Positions 35,217-44,605 are shown, numbered from the stretch's first letter. The stretch: DNA of 64,000 nt from Flavobacterium frigoritolerans (GCF_025847275.1 NZ_JAOZEV010000003.1:359194-423193), one strand, 5' to 3'. The notes: generated by a model not told the origin, from the letters alone. Numbers and translations: made by a program.

Positions 35217-36341
35217 TTATATAGTCTTCAGGCTATCAATAAGCCAATCAATATCCTCTTTGGTATTGTAATGACTCAATGAAATTCGCAAATTCGGAAG
35301 TTTTAGATCTGCTTCTGATAGCATTTCTTTTAAAACATGAGATGGACGTACACTCCCCGATTGGCAAGCGCTTCCTCTAGAAACTGCAATTCCTTTCATA
35401 TCTAAACTAAAAAGCAACATTGAGGTTTTATCTGCTGAAAAAGGCAATATTACATTCAGGATTGTATAAAAATCATCTCTTTTTCCATTAATTCTGAAAT
35501 CTGGAAATTCAATTTCTAAACGATTAATCAAATATGATTTCAATTCTCTAACATATTTCTCTTCACTTTCTAAGTTTTCGTATGAAAGCGTCAAGGCTTT
35601 TGCCATTCCAGCAATTTGATGTACTGCTTCTGTACCTGCTCTCAGTCCTTTTTCTTGTTCTCCGCCAAAAAGCAATGGCTGCAATCCAGAGTTTTTTCGA
35701 ACAAAAGCAAAACCAATTCCTTTAGGTCCATGAAATTTATGAGCACTTGCAACTATAAAATCCAAAGGGCTATTTTGTAAATCTATTTTAGTTTTGCCTA
35801 CAGATTGTACCGTATCTGAATGAAACAACACATCATATTGTTTACATATCACACCAACTCTATCTAAATCTAAAACTGTCCCTGTTTCATTATTAACATG
35901 CATCAAACTCACCAGTGTTTTCTTCTCTTCTGATAATAAATTTGACAAGTGAGTTAGATCAATCGATCCATCAGAGTTAATATTGACATAATCAATCGTA
36001 ATATTATATTCTGATTCTAAGACCAAAGTAGTATGCAAAACAGCATGATGCTCAATTCTAGTCGTTATTATACGTTCGATTTTTAAATCCTTTACAACTG
36101 AACGAAGTATCCAATTATTAGCTTCGGTACCTCCAGAAGTAAAAATAATTTCTTGTGCTGAACAATTTAACTGTTTCGCAATGCTTTTCCTTGAAAGTTC
36201 CAAAATTGTCTTAGCATTTCGCCCAAAACTATGTGGAGAGGATGCATTTCCGTAATCTTCTGTCATTACTTTGGTCATTTCTTGGATGACTTCTGGTCGA
36301 ATGGCAGTTGTAGAGGCGTTATCGAGATATACTTTTTTCAT
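35217..36341 (-). CDS. Cysteine desulfurase (NifS/IscS family)
   Basis: A 374-residue PLP enzyme that releases sulfur from cysteine for Fe-S clusters or thiolation. MKKVYLDNASTTAIRPEV is the usual N-terminus, SAHKFHGPKGIGF contains the PLP lysine, and SRGSACQSGS the persulfide-forming Cys. ATG 36341 is supported by homologous starts; a -7 box (TAACTTTG) ends only 5 nt before it, so the mRNA may be leaderless. A longer in-frame reading from 36386 would begin upstream of that box. Confidence 0.92.
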   Translation of the reverse strand: MKKVYLDNASTTAIRPEVIQEMTKVMTEDYGNASSPHSFGRNAKTILELSRKSIAKQLNCSAQEIIFTSGGTEANNWILRSVVKDLKIERIITTRIEHHAVLHTTLVLESEYNITIDYVNINSDGSIDLTHLSNLLSEEKKTLVSLMHVNNETGTVLDLDRVGVICKQYDVLFHSDTVQSVGKTKIDLQNSPLDFIVASAHKFHGPKGIGFAFVRKNSGLQPLLFGGEQEKGLRAGTEAVHQIAGMAKALTLSYENLESEEKYVRELKSYLINRLEIEFPDFRINGKRDDFYTILNVILPFSADKTSMLLFSLDMKGIAVSRGSACQSGSVRPSHVLKEMLSEADLKLPNLRISLSHYNTKEDIDWLIDSLKTI

Positions 36342-36346
36342 TGTGG

Positions 36347-36354
36347 CAAAGTTA
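36347..36354 (-). promoter_or_regulatory. -7 box directly before the cysteine desulfurase ATG
   Basis: TAACTTTG on the minus strand, a perfect TAnnTTTG match with only 5 nt (CCACA) between it and the ATG. Confidence 0.5.
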
Positions 36355-36402
36355 TGAAATATCAATTGTCTATTCTTAAATATCAATTATCATTTTTTTC
36401 AC

Positions 36403-36410
36403 TATTTTTG
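36403..36410 (+). promoter_or_regulatory. -7 promoter element of the lipoprotein gene
   Basis: TATTTTTG, a perfect TAnnTTTG match 17 nt before the ATG at 36428. Confidence 0.55.
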
Positions 36411-36427
36411 ACCCAAATAAAAACATA

Positions 36428-37417
36428 ATGAAAAAAATCATAAGCATAGCATTATTTGCCCTTCTATTAAACGGTTGTGACGATGGAGATATATCTGTTG
36501 ACTCTATTGAATTTCAAAACATACTACCTTCAATTTGTCCTGATAATAATTCTTCAAACAGTCTTATTTTTAAACTAAAAGAACAAGAATCATTATTACT
36601 TTATCTTCCTAAAAGTGTTTTTGCAGGAGAACCTTCTGTAGGCACCCCACTAGAGCCAAAACGCTACAATATCGACCTTACTACAAATCGTGTTATTTAT
36701 CGCGCTTATAATGGTAAAGTTACTATAAACAATATGTGTGATGTTATTCCACCTGCAACTCCAAATGTAATTGAAGAGTGGATAGCCACCTCTGGAGTAA
36801 TCGAAATAACAACAAGAGTAAATAAAACCCCTCCAGATGAAACCAACGGTAGCACTAGAATAAAAGGATATACATATAGTATTATTTTTAAAGATATAAC
36901 ATTTAACAAACCTAGCGGACCACAAACATATGAAAGCTTCCCATTCGGAGATTATGTGACTACGATAACAGACATGCCATTAACTTTCGTCCCATCAAAT
37001 GCAAAGCAATGTACAGTTTCAAAACAGATATACAATTTTAATGAAACCGCATCACTTACTATTGATAATATCGACTCTTCTTTAATTGCAAATGAATCTA
37101 CTCCTTTAAATAAACCAAGAACTGGATTAATCAATGACACGACAAATAAAGTATTTTATCGTGTATTTGCCTCTCCTTTATCTCCAGATTATTTCTGTCA
37201 AACAAGCCCTCCTTCTATACCTGCAATCACTCAAATATGGGCTGGTAAAAACGGAGTTGCTGAAGATAGTGGTATCATAGAAGTTTCAACAACAACAAAT
37301 GGAAATAACTTTGTACACACCATAACTCTTAAAAATGTTTCATTACAAAAAGGAAATAATGATTTCAATTTAGGTAATAATTTTGTCTTAGGAACAATAA
37401 TAACTACTCCGAATTAG
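36428..37417 (+). CDS. Hypothetical lipoprotein with two tandem copies of one domain
   Basis: A 329-residue exported protein: MKKIISIALFALLLNGCDDG is a lipoprotein signal with lipobox LNGC. Two similar halves follow, about residues 35-165 and 195-325. Each has an early Cys, a VIYRAY/VFYRVF strand, a C-x6-14-P segment, EEW/QIW and GVIEITT/GIIEVST followed by an ITL/IIF-KD/KN strand. The internal duplication suggests a two-domain beta protein on the periplasmic face or cell surface. No family or function is recognised. Confidence 0.75.
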   Translation: MKKIISIALFALLLNGCDDGDISVDSIEFQNILPSICPDNNSSNSLIFKLKEQESLLLYLPKSVFAGEPSVGTPLEPKRYNIDLTTNRVIYRAYNGKVTINNMCDVIPPATPNVIEEWIATSGVIEITTRVNKTPPDETNGSTRIKGYTYSIIFKDITFNKPSGPQTYESFPFGDYVTTITDMPLTFVPSNAKQCTVSKQIYNFNETASLTIDNIDSSLIANESTPLNKPRTGLINDTTNKVFYRVFASPLSPDYFCQTSPPSIPAITQIWAGKNGVAEDSGIIEVSTTTNGNNFVHTITLKNVSLQKGNNDFNLGNNFVLGTIITTPN

Positions 37418-37426
37418 AACAAACTC

Positions 37427-37472
37427 AAACACTCAAGAAGAACCTTTTCGCATTTCTTTTTGAGTGTTTTTT
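37427..37472 (+). terminator. Intrinsic terminator of the lipoprotein gene
   Basis: AAACACTCA pairs with TGAGTGTTT followed by further T residues. Confidence 0.7.
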
Positions 37473-37500
37473 CTTGATATTAAAAAAACATATTCTTACA

Positions 37501-37563
37501 AAAACGTCTGTTTTTAAAATGAGTTTCTTAATGAAATTTATTTTAAAAACAGACGTTTTTTTT
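37501..37563. terminator. Long inverted repeat between convergent genes
   Basis: AAAACGTCTGTTTTTAAAA pairs with its complement across about 21 nt. Both arms have T-rich flanks, so it can end transcripts from either side, including the Smr gene on the minus strand. Confidence 0.75.
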
Positions 37564-37602
37564 ACACTTACACTTAGTTTATTTCACACCTTAAAATAGG
37601 CT

Positions 37603-38154
37603 TTATTTAGTGTTTTGTTTAAAATAAACTTCGGTTGCCCCTAAACCATATTTCTGATAATTGGCATCTTGAAAATCAATTCCGTCATAACGACCTAACA
37701 AAAAATCAAGTTCCGCTTTTAAAATCCCTTCACCAACACCGTGGATAAAAACAATTTTAGGAATGCGATTTCTGATAGCAAATTCAATGTGTCGTTTAGC
37801 CGTTTCTGTCTGTAAAGTCAAAATATCGTAATTAGACATTCCGCGTTTATTTGGCACTAACTTTTCGATATGCAAATCAAATTCTGGAGCTGGAATTTCA
37901 CGTTTATCCTTACGCTCTTTCACAAAACTCCTTGCTTTTGGCTCTTCTTTTTCTTTTGAAACCTCATTTAAATCAATTCTTTTAATAGAATTCATTAAAT
38001 TACTGGTATCTTGCATTTTAATTAACTCGTTGACAAAAAATGTCATCATGAATCCGTCTTCTGTTTCTATAGTTACCTCGTTGTTTTTAACAGATAACAC
38101 TACTCCATTTATGGCTTCATCCAGTACTGAAACCTTATCACCTTTATTCAACAT
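37603..38154 (-). CDS. Smr-domain protein with DUF2027-like N-terminus
   Basis: A 183-residue protein. The N-terminal SH3-like region (MLNKGDKVSVLDEAINGVV, about 1-55) is followed by a charged linker and a C-terminal Smr domain (about 95-180) with FDLHIEKL and the IVFIHGVGEGILKAEL loop. Stand-alone Smr domains are nucleases acting on branched DNA or on collided-ribosome mRNA. Start at ATG 38154 overlaps the preceding small membrane gene by 11 bp. Confidence 0.85.
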   Translation of the reverse strand: MLNKGDKVSVLDEAINGVVLSVKNNEVTIETEDGFMMTFFVNELIKMQDTSNLMNSIKRIDLNEVSKEKEEPKARSFVKERKDKREIPAPEFDLHIEKLVPNKRGMSNYDILTLQTETAKRHIEFAIRNRIPKIVFIHGVGEGILKAELDFLLGRYDGIDFQDANYQKYGLGATEVYFKQNTK

Positions 38155-38329
38155 CTTGCTCCTCTTTATCTTGGTTCTTACTTGGCGTTTTTGCACTTAA
38201 CTGCATCATCCCTATCATGAAAATTACAATCGCTACAATTGTAATGTATACATTTTTATCAGTAGATGACTGCTCATATAATGCAATCAAAATTGCAATT
38301 ATCATTATTGGGATTCTTAACTTTTTCAT
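38144..38329 (-). CDS. Small two-helix membrane protein
   Basis: A 61-residue protein with two membrane helices (about 5-18 and 28-45) and a charged, Lys/Glu/Asp-rich C-terminus. Its stop lies inside the start of the Smr gene, so the two are translationally coupled. It is too small for a family call; the overlap and clean topology argue that it is real. Confidence 0.6.
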   Translation of the reverse strand: MKKLRIPIMIIAILIALYEQSSTDKNVYITIVAIVIFMIGMMQLSAKTPSKNQDKEEQDVE

Positions 38330-38435
38330 TTTTATAAATTATCAGATTTCAAAAGTAATCAACTTTAAAATAGCATTTAATTATTCTTGAAACAGATTGA
38401 ACTATTTTTCGTAAAATTGTAAAAAAACAAATCTC

Positions 38436-38717
38436 TTGAATCTAGAAAAATATATGCTACCCTGCCTAAGCAAAACCCTCTTTGGAATAGAGTGTTTAGG
38501 ATGTGGATTTCAACGTGCTTTATTCTTACTTTTTAAAGGCGATTTTAAAGGCGCATTTGAAATGTATCCAGCACTATATACTAGTCTTTTATTTTTAGGA
38601 ATTGTTGCTTTATATTTTTTTGATAAAAGCCGGAATTACAAAAAACCACTTTGGTTTTTTGGCATCCTTAATAGTCTAATTATGATATTGGGTTATGCAT
38701 ACAAACACTACTACTAA
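38436..38717 (+). CDS. DUF2752 membrane protein
   Basis: A 93-residue protein with the DUF2752 signature LFGIECLGCGFQRALFLLFKGDFKGAF, a paired-Cys motif before the first helix, and two further helices. Function is unknown. The start is either TTG 38436, which keeps the conserved LEKYMLPC segment, or ATG 38454, which removes six residues. It stands alone and converges with the DUF1003 gene. Confidence 0.82.
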   Translation: MNLEKYMLPCLSKTLFGIECLGCGFQRALFLLFKGDFKGAFEMYPALYTSLLFLGIVALYFFDKSRNYKKPLWFFGILNSLIMILGYAYKHYY

Positions 38718-38737
38718 AGTTTCATAAATCCGAAAAT

Positions 38738-39439
38738 CTATTTCTTAATCTGATTCAAAATATCATTTATCATTTCGATTTGAACTTTCTGAATTTCTAT
38801 TAATTCTTGTTGTTGATGCATAATTAAATGATCTAATTTTTCGTGCATCATTCTTATTTCTAATTCTGATTTAAGATTAATCATATAATCTTTTTTTGCC
38901 CTATCGCGATCTTTTTCTTCCTGACGATTTTGACTCATCATAATTACTGGAGCCTGCAAAGCAGCAACGCATGACAAAATCAAATTAAGTAAAATAAACG
39001 GATAGGGATCAAAACCTTTATTTACCAAAATGTAAATATTAATGGAAATCCAGAGTATTATAAAAGCAATAAATAATATAATAAAAGTCCAGCTCCCACC
39101 GAAATCAGCTACTTTATCTGCTATTTTTTGACCAAAACTCCTTACCTCTACTTCATCTTCAACAGCACTCACTAATAATTTTTCGTCCGCCAGCGATCCC
39201 ATTACACTTTTTTCAAGACTAGAAAGTACTCCTAACTCCGAAGATAAATAATTCGAAATATATTTTTCACGAAATACATTCAGTTCCTTTATAGAAATAT
39301 AACCTTCTCTGGTAAATTCTGGATGAGCAGCAACAATTAATGCCAAAATAGGGCTTTGAATAGATTTTCCTGAAACTTTTTCACTTTCGGGATAAGAAAT
39401 ATGAGAAAGAGCACTTTTAAACATTCCGTTTGTTTTCAT
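38738..39439 (-). CDS. DUF1003 membrane protein
   Basis: A 233-residue protein. Residues about 110-175 contain GQKIADKVADFGGSWTFIILF, then ILWISINI and FDPYPFILLNLILSCVAALQAPVIMMSQNRQ, the complete DUF1003 signature with two helices. The N-terminal 100 residues are soluble, and the C-terminus is a helical, probably coiled-coil segment. The molecular role of the family is not established. Confidence 0.9.
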   Translation of the reverse strand: MKTNGMFKSALSHISYPESEKVSGKSIQSPILALIVAAHPEFTREGYISIKELNVFREKYISNYLSSELGVLSSLEKSVMGSLADEKLLVSAVEDEVEVRSFGQKIADKVADFGGSWTFIILFIAFIILWISINIYILVNKGFDPYPFILLNLILSCVAALQAPVIMMSQNRQEEKDRDRAKKDYMINLKSELEIRMMHEKLDHLIMHQQQELIEIQKVQIEMINDILNQIKK

Positions 39440-39641
39440 TTTAATAATTTTACATAAGCTAATTTACTCTTTTAAATTATTATATAACAGATACTTTCAA
39501 GCTGATTAAATATTTTTAATTATTGCAAATAGAATGTTAACGGTTAAATTTCTTTAACTAATTACTACTTCTATTTATAAAAAACACATTACTTTTAGCG
39601 TTTCAAACTAACAATTCAATTAAATAATTGTGACAAAAAAT

Positions 39642-40421
39642 ATGATTATCCAGAACATAAATGCTTTAAAGAGTCACTCTTCTATAAACTATGGAATCAA
39701 AACCAAAACAGAAGATTTTACAGAAAAGCTTTTTTACACTTTATTCGATTCTAATGCTCCTTTAGACAAAAGTATCAATGAACTTGAAAAATGTTTTAAA
39801 GAAATAGCCATAATAGCCTGCAAAAAGCCAGAAAAAACATGTGAATCTATTTGGGAGCAATTTCTGGAAAAACTACCTATTGTTTTAGAAAAACTAATTC
39901 AGGATGCAACATACATTTTAGAAAATGATCCTGCCTCAAATAGTCTGGAAGAAGTATACCTTGCTTACCCTGGCTTTTACGCTATCGCTATATACCGATT
40001 AAGCCATGAATTATATAAATTGGACCTATTGCTCTTTTCAAGATTAATGAGCGAATATGCGCATCGAATTACAGGAACAGATATTCATGCAGGTGCAACA
40101 ATTGCCTCACCATTTTTTATTGATCATGCGACAGGGATTGTAATTGGAGAAACAACTGTTATAAAAAAACATGTAAAAATATACCAAGGAGTAACTTTAG
40201 GCGCATTAAGTATTACCAAAGAAATGAAAAATGCAAAAAGACATCCTACTGTTGAAGAAAATGTCTGCATCTATGCCAACGCTACAATTTTAGGAGGCGA
40301 AACGACTATTGGCAAAGACAGTATTATTGGGGGAAATGCATGGATTACCAAATCAATTCCAGAAAAGTCAATTGTAACCAATACTACCACAACCGAAGTT
40401 AAAGTAAAAGAAAAAAAATAA
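39642..40421 (+). CDS. cysE: Serine O-acetyltransferase
   Basis: A 259-residue hexapeptide-repeat acetyltransferase that makes O-acetylserine, the substrate of cysteine synthase. The N-terminal helical domain is followed by AHRITGTDIHAGATIASPFFIDHATGIVIGETT, the CysE active-site segment, and repeat coils. It ends 1 bp before cysM, so the two form a cysteine-synthesis operon. ATG 39642 is preferred to GTG 39630. Confidence 0.93.
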   Translation: MIIQNINALKSHSSINYGIKTKTEDFTEKLFYTLFDSNAPLDKSINELEKCFKEIAIIACKKPEKTCESIWEQFLEKLPIVLEKLIQDATYILENDPASNSLEEVYLAYPGFYAIAIYRLSHELYKLDLLLFSRLMSEYAHRITGTDIHAGATIASPFFIDHATGIVIGETTVIKKHVKIYQGVTLGALSITKEMKNAKRHPTVEENVCIYANATILGGETTIGKDSIIGGNAWITKSIPEKSIVTNTTTTEVKVKEKK

Positions 40422-40422
40422 T

Positions 40423-41310
40423 ATGAACACTCATACATTAGTAAACCTGATAGGAAACACTCCCTTAATGGAGACCGTGAATTTAGTAAAAAACAAAAAT
40501 GTAAAACTTTTATTAAAGCTTGAAGGGAACAATCCTGGGGGCAGCGTAAAAGATAGAGCTGCATATAATATGATTTTTTCGGCTCTGGAGAGAGGTGATA
40601 TCAAAAAAGGCGATAAACTTATTGAACCCACAAGTGGTAATACAGGGATAGCTTTGGCAATGATTGCACAATTGATGGGAATTAATATCGAATTAATTCT
40701 TCCTGAAGATTCTACCAAAGAACGAGTACAAACTATGCGTGCCTATGGTGCTACAGTCATTTTAACGCCTGCTAGCGAAGGAATAATTGGTTCGAGAGAT
40801 TATGCTGAAAGAAAAGTTGCCGAAGGCGGTTATATCATGCTTAATCAGTTTGCTAACGATGACAACTGGAAAGCACATTACAAAACCACTGGTCCAGAAA
40901 TTTGGAATGATACTGATGGAAAAGTAACTCATTTTGTCTCAGCAATGGGAACCACAGGAACTATTATTGGCACATCAACTTATCTTAAAGAGAAAAATAC
41001 TGATATTCAAATCATTGGAGCACAACCAAGCGATGGTTCTCAAATTCCAGGGATAAGAAAATGGCCAAAAGAATATTTACCAAAAATATTTGATGCAAAA
41101 AAAGTAGATACTGTTGTAGATGTGAGCGAACAAGAAGCTCGTGAAATGACGAAACGATTAGCTCTTGAAGAAGGAGTTTTCGCAGGAATGAGCAGCGGAG
41201 GTTCTGTAGCCGTGGCTTTAAAAATTGCCAATCAAATAGAATCGGGAGTAATTGTAGCTATAATTTGCGATCGAGGTGATCGTTATTTATCTTCTGATCT
41301 ATTTGACTAA
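40423..41310 (+). CDS. cysM: Cysteine synthase B
   Basis: A 295-residue PLP enzyme converting O-acetylserine and sulfide (or thiosulfate) to cysteine. LIGNTPLMETVNL and NPGGSVKDRAAYNM contain the PLP lysine, and PTSGNTGIALAMIA binds the substrate. The short length and motif details favour CysM over CysK. It directly follows cysE, giving both steps of the pathway in one transcript. Confidence 0.95.
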   Translation: MNTHTLVNLIGNTPLMETVNLVKNKNVKLLLKLEGNNPGGSVKDRAAYNMIFSALERGDIKKGDKLIEPTSGNTGIALAMIAQLMGINIELILPEDSTKERVQTMRAYGATVILTPASEGIIGSRDYAERKVAEGGYIMLNQFANDDNWKAHYKTTGPEIWNDTDGKVTHFVSAMGTTGTIIGTSTYLKEKNTDIQIIGAQPSDGSQIPGIRKWPKEYLPKIFDAKKVDTVVDVSEQEAREMTKRLALEEGVFAGMSSGGSVAVALKIANQIESGVIVAIICDRGDRYLSSDLFD

Positions 41311-41375
41311 TCGAAAAAGGTTCAAAGTTGCAAAGGTTCTGAGGTACTAAGTTTTTTTACATTTATCTCAGAACC
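41311..41375. repeat. Hairpin built of AAAGGTTC-type words
   Basis: AAAGGTTC and GCAAAGGTTCTGAGG occur before a loop, and CTCAGAACCTC on the other side, giving an imperfect hairpin between cysM and the convergent kinase gene. Similar words recur at 45703-45794 and near 48820-48860. Confidence 0.5.
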
Positions 41376-42449
41376 TCAAAAACTTAATTTCTCCGCATTA
41401 TTACAAGGAAAGACGATTGTAAAAGTCGCTCCTTTATTTATCCCAAGGCTCATTGCACTTAATTCACCTCCGTTTTTATCAATTATCTTTTTGCATAAAT
41501 ACAATCCAATACCTGTAGAAGTTTCGTTGGCAGTTCCTAATTTACCCATTTTAGTAAACTTTTTAAACAACTCTTCAATTTGAGTTTGATCAAATCCAAT
41601 TCCTTTATCCGAAACGGTAAAAACGAATTTTTCATTGTCTCTGAAAATTTGCAATGAAATTTCACTTCCTGCATAAGAAAATTTAATTGCATTACTAATC
41701 AAATTCACCAGAACCTGAATCAATAATTCTGCATCAATTTTAAGCACGGCTTCATCAACAGTGATATCTGAAACTAACTTAATGTTTTTTTGAGCTAGAA
41801 GTTGAGATACTTGCTCATTTACAGCAGGAAGAATTGGTGCTATTTGAATTGTTTTTGCTATTGAGCTAGATTTAGCAATTTCATCTTGTTGCTTTAATAA
41901 TTTAATAAAATTTTCAATATATCGAAACTGTAAATCTGTTGATTCACAGATCAACTCTGCCATGTTCTTAACTGAATCTGATGGATTTTCTTCAATAATT
42001 AATTTTGCTAATCCTTGTGGGTTTCCAGCAAAATTTCTTAAATCATGAGAAATCATATAAATTAAATCTTGTTTCTCATTGATAAAACTTTCTGCCTCAT
42101 CAATAGATTCCTGAATATTACGCATTAATAATCCTGCTTCATCCTCGTACTGAAATGGTAAAACAGGCAGTTTCCGATTTGTTCTGTATTCATTCAACGC
42201 TTTTGATGCCACAACAATTGGCTTCATTAATCGATTAATAATCAATAATGTAACTACAGTAGCTAGTAAAGTCATTATTAATGAAAAAATCAAAATTGAA
42301 TTAGCCGAAATTGAATGGTTACTATATAGTACAAAAAACAAAATTCCGATTAACGGAATATGAATGCCTATAAAAGCAATAAAGAGAAATTTAAAGGCAT
42401 AGCTTTTCTTCAAAAAACTAATCTTCGACAACATGTGATACAACTTCAT
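41376..42449 (-). CDS. Sensor histidine kinase
   Basis: A 357-residue membrane kinase. Two N-terminal helices (about 20-42 and 52-72) have only a very short loop between them, so it probably senses an internal or membrane signal. A HAMP-like linker is followed by the H-box MISHDLRNFAGNPQGL, the N-box LVNLISNAIKFS and G-boxes DKGIGFD and TGIGLYLCKKI. No response regulator gene is adjacent, so it is an orphan kinase here. Confidence 0.9.
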   Translation of the reverse strand: MKLYHMLSKISFLKKSYAFKFLFIAFIGIHIPLIGILFFVLYSNHSISANSILIFSLIMTLLATVVTLLIINRLMKPIVVASKALNEYRTNRKLPVLPFQYEDEAGLLMRNIQESIDEAESFINEKQDLIYMISHDLRNFAGNPQGLAKLIIEENPSDSVKNMAELICESTDLQFRYIENFIKLLKQQDEIAKSSSIAKTIQIAPILPAVNEQVSQLLAQKNIKLVSDITVDEAVLKIDAELLIQVLVNLISNAIKFSYAGSEISLQIFRDNEKFVFTVSDKGIGFDQTQIEELFKKFTKMGKLGTANETSTGIGLYLCKKIIDKNGGELSAMSLGINKGATFTIVFPCNNAEKLSF

Positions 42450-42595
42450 AAAAATAGTATAAGTTCCTGATTAAGCCGTAGAATTTGGGGTATCTAGATA
42501 AAAACAAAGTTAACTTTTAAACACAAAAGAAATGTTAAATAAAAGAATTTGATAAAATATTTTCAAATTTAAATTTATAAAAGTTTACAAACCCT

Positions 42596-42603
42596 TATTT
42601 TTG
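42596..42603 (+). promoter_or_regulatory. -7 box directly before the rlmD ATG
   Basis: TATTTTTG, a perfect TAnnTTTG match, ends 4 nt before the ATG of rlmD. Confidence 0.5.
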
Positions 42604-42607
42604 CGCT

Positions 42608-44020
42608 ATGGGAAGAAAAAATACAGACAAAGTTGTCTTTCATCAAATACAAGTCCTTGATGCTGGAGCAAAAGGCGTATCAGTAGCAAAAGCTCCTGAC
42701 GGAAAAGTAATCTTTATCCCGAACGTAGTTCCGGGAGATGTGATAGATGTGCAAACTTTTAAAAAACGCAAAGCGTATTACGAAGGGAAAGCAGTAAAAT
42801 TTCATGAACTATCAGAACATCGCATAGAACCAATTTGCGAACATTTTGGTGTTTGTGGAGGTTGTAAATGGCAAAACATGAAATACAGCCAACAGTTGTA
42901 TTACAAACAAAATGAAGTTAAGAATCACTTACAACGCATAGGTAAAATTGAACTTCCTGAATTTGAAAACATTTTAGGTTCAGAGAAACAGTTTTTCTAC
43001 AGAAACAAAATGGAATTTTCATTTTCGAATAGCCGTTGGTTAACCGAAAAAGAAATTGATAGTACCGAAGATTTAGGAAATCGTAATGCATTAGGATTTC
43101 ATATTCCTAAAATGTGGGATAAAATTCTTGACATTAATAAATGTCATCTCCAAGAAGATCCTTCAAATGCAATTAGAAATGAAATCAGAGCTTTTGCTAA
43201 TGAACATAACTTAGCCTTCTTTAACCCAAGAGAACATTCTGGATTATTAAGAACATTTATGATTCGTACTGCTTCTACTGGAGAAATCATGGTATTGATT
43301 CAGTTTTTTGAAGAAGATAAAGCCAACAGAGAATTACTTTTGGATCATCTTTATGATAAATTTCCAGAAATAACATCGCTACAATATGTTGTAAACGGAA
43401 AAGCTAACGATACAATTTACGATCAGGATGTAAAGCTATATAAAGGTAGAAATTACATTCTGGAAGAAATGGAAGGGTTAAAATTTAGCATCAATGCAAA
43501 ATCATTTTACCAAACCAATTCTGATCAAGCTTATGAGTTATACAAAATAACACGTGAATTTGCAGGTCTTTCTGGCAACGAAACAGTTTATGATCTTTAT
43601 ACAGGAACTGGAACAATAGCTCAATTCGTCTCTAAAAAGGCTAAAAAAGTAATTGGTGTAGAAAGTGTTCCTGAAGCAATTATAGATGCAAAAGCAAATG
43701 CTGAGCGCAATAACATTACCAATTGTGAGTTTTTTGTTGGAGACATGAAAGTGGTATTCAACGAAAGTTTTATTGCTACACATGGTAAACCAGACGTTAT
43801 TATCACCGACCCGCCTCGTGATGGAATGCACAAAGATGTAATTGAACAAATTATGAAAATTGCACCTCAAAAGGTTGTTTACGTAAGTTGTAACTCAGCT
43901 ACACAAGCTCGTGATCTAGCATTAATGGACGAAAAATACAAAGTTACACGTGTACGCCCAGTAGATATGTTCCCACAGACACATCACGTAGAAAATGTTG
44001 TACTTTTGGAACTACGATAA
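42608..44020 (+). CDS. rlmD: 23S rRNA (uracil-5-)-methyltransferase RlmD
   Basis: A 470-residue SAM-dependent RNA methyltransferase of the RumA family. It has an N-terminal TRAM domain (about 5-62), the Fe-S motif CEHFGVCGGCKW, a SAM-binding region VYDLYTGTGTIAQF and the catalytic Cys in VYVSCNSATQARDL. It methylates U1939-type positions in 23S rRNA. No alternative ATG lies close downstream, so the start is firm although the promoter box is only 4 nt away. Confidence 0.94.
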   Translation: MGRKNTDKVVFHQIQVLDAGAKGVSVAKAPDGKVIFIPNVVPGDVIDVQTFKKRKAYYEGKAVKFHELSEHRIEPICEHFGVCGGCKWQNMKYSQQLYYKQNEVKNHLQRIGKIELPEFENILGSEKQFFYRNKMEFSFSNSRWLTEKEIDSTEDLGNRNALGFHIPKMWDKILDINKCHLQEDPSNAIRNEIRAFANEHNLAFFNPREHSGLLRTFMIRTASTGEIMVLIQFFEEDKANRELLLDHLYDKFPEITSLQYVVNGKANDTIYDQDVKLYKGRNYILEEMEGLKFSINAKSFYQTNSDQAYELYKITREFAGLSGNETVYDLYTGTGTIAQFVSKKAKKVIGVESVPEAIIDAKANAERNNITNCEFFVGDMKVVFNESFIATHGKPDVIITDPPRDGMHKDVIEQIMKIAPQKVVYVSCNSATQARDLALMDEKYKVTRVRPVDMFPQTHHVENVVLLELR

Positions 44021-44065
44021 GTTTTATTGAATAAAAACGTGTGAAGTATAAATCACAAACAGTAA

Positions 44066-44605
44066 ATGAAAAAAATACTTTTTATAATAATCGTAATTGC
44101 CTTCACTTTTTCAGGATGTGAGAAAGATGATATTTGTGATCCCAATACTCCAACAACACCTCGATTGGTAATTTCCTTTTTTGATCGTACAAATTCAACT
44201 CCTAAGAATGTAACAAACTTAAAGGTAATTGGAGAAAAAATGACAGAAGGTATTATCTTTAATGAGAATGCTCTTGTTGAGTCGGATAAATATATTACTA
44301 ATGGAAATAAAATTTCTATTCCACTTAAAACAAATGCTGAAAGCACTACTTATCGTTTTATATTAAATTATAATGATCCAAACCCAGCTTTAGTAAATGA
44401 GGATGTAATAAAATTTAACTATACGCATCTAAATACTTTTGTATCAAGAGCATGTGGTTACAAAACTACATTTACTTTAGATCGAAATTCTCCATTTATC
44501 CTAACCGATTCAGATAATCTTGAAGGATTTTGGATGCAAGCTGTTTATGTACAAGAACCTAACATTGAATTTGAAAATGAAACACACATCAAAGTATATC
44601 TTTAG
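44066..44605 (+). CDS. DUF6452 family lipoprotein
   Basis: A 179-residue protein with lipoprotein signal MKKILFIIIVIAFTFSGCEK, a DICDPNTPTTPRLVISFFD segment typical of DUF6452 and a beta-rich body. It is exported and lipid-anchored; function unknown. Its 3' end overlaps the start of the DUF6048 gene by 29 bp, and the two families commonly occur as a pair downstream of rlmD-type genes in flavobacteria as far as I recall. Confidence 0.82.
   Translation: MKKILFIIIVIAFTFSGCEKDDICDPNTPTTPRLVISFFDRTNSTPKNVTNLKVIGEKMTEGIIFNENALVESDKYITNGNKISIPLKTNAESTTYRFILNYNDPNPALVNEDVIKFNYTHLNTFVSRACGYKTTFTLDRNSPFILTDSDNLEGFWMQAVYVQEPNIEFENETHIKVYL

Noticed and set aside
36381..36394. ATGATAATTGATAT on the minus strand upstream of the cysteine desulfurase gene, similar to the FNR-like operator
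   Set aside because: The second half-site is not TCAT, and the distance to the -7 box is 25 nt instead of 22. Treated as chance in AT-rich sequence.
43538..43870. Antisense reading frame of 110 codons inside rlmD
   Set aside because: It mirrors the rlmD coding sequence, has no domain, no promoter and an atypical composition. Treated as a shadow, like the other frames opposite recognised genes (for example 55275-55673 and 52536-52940).
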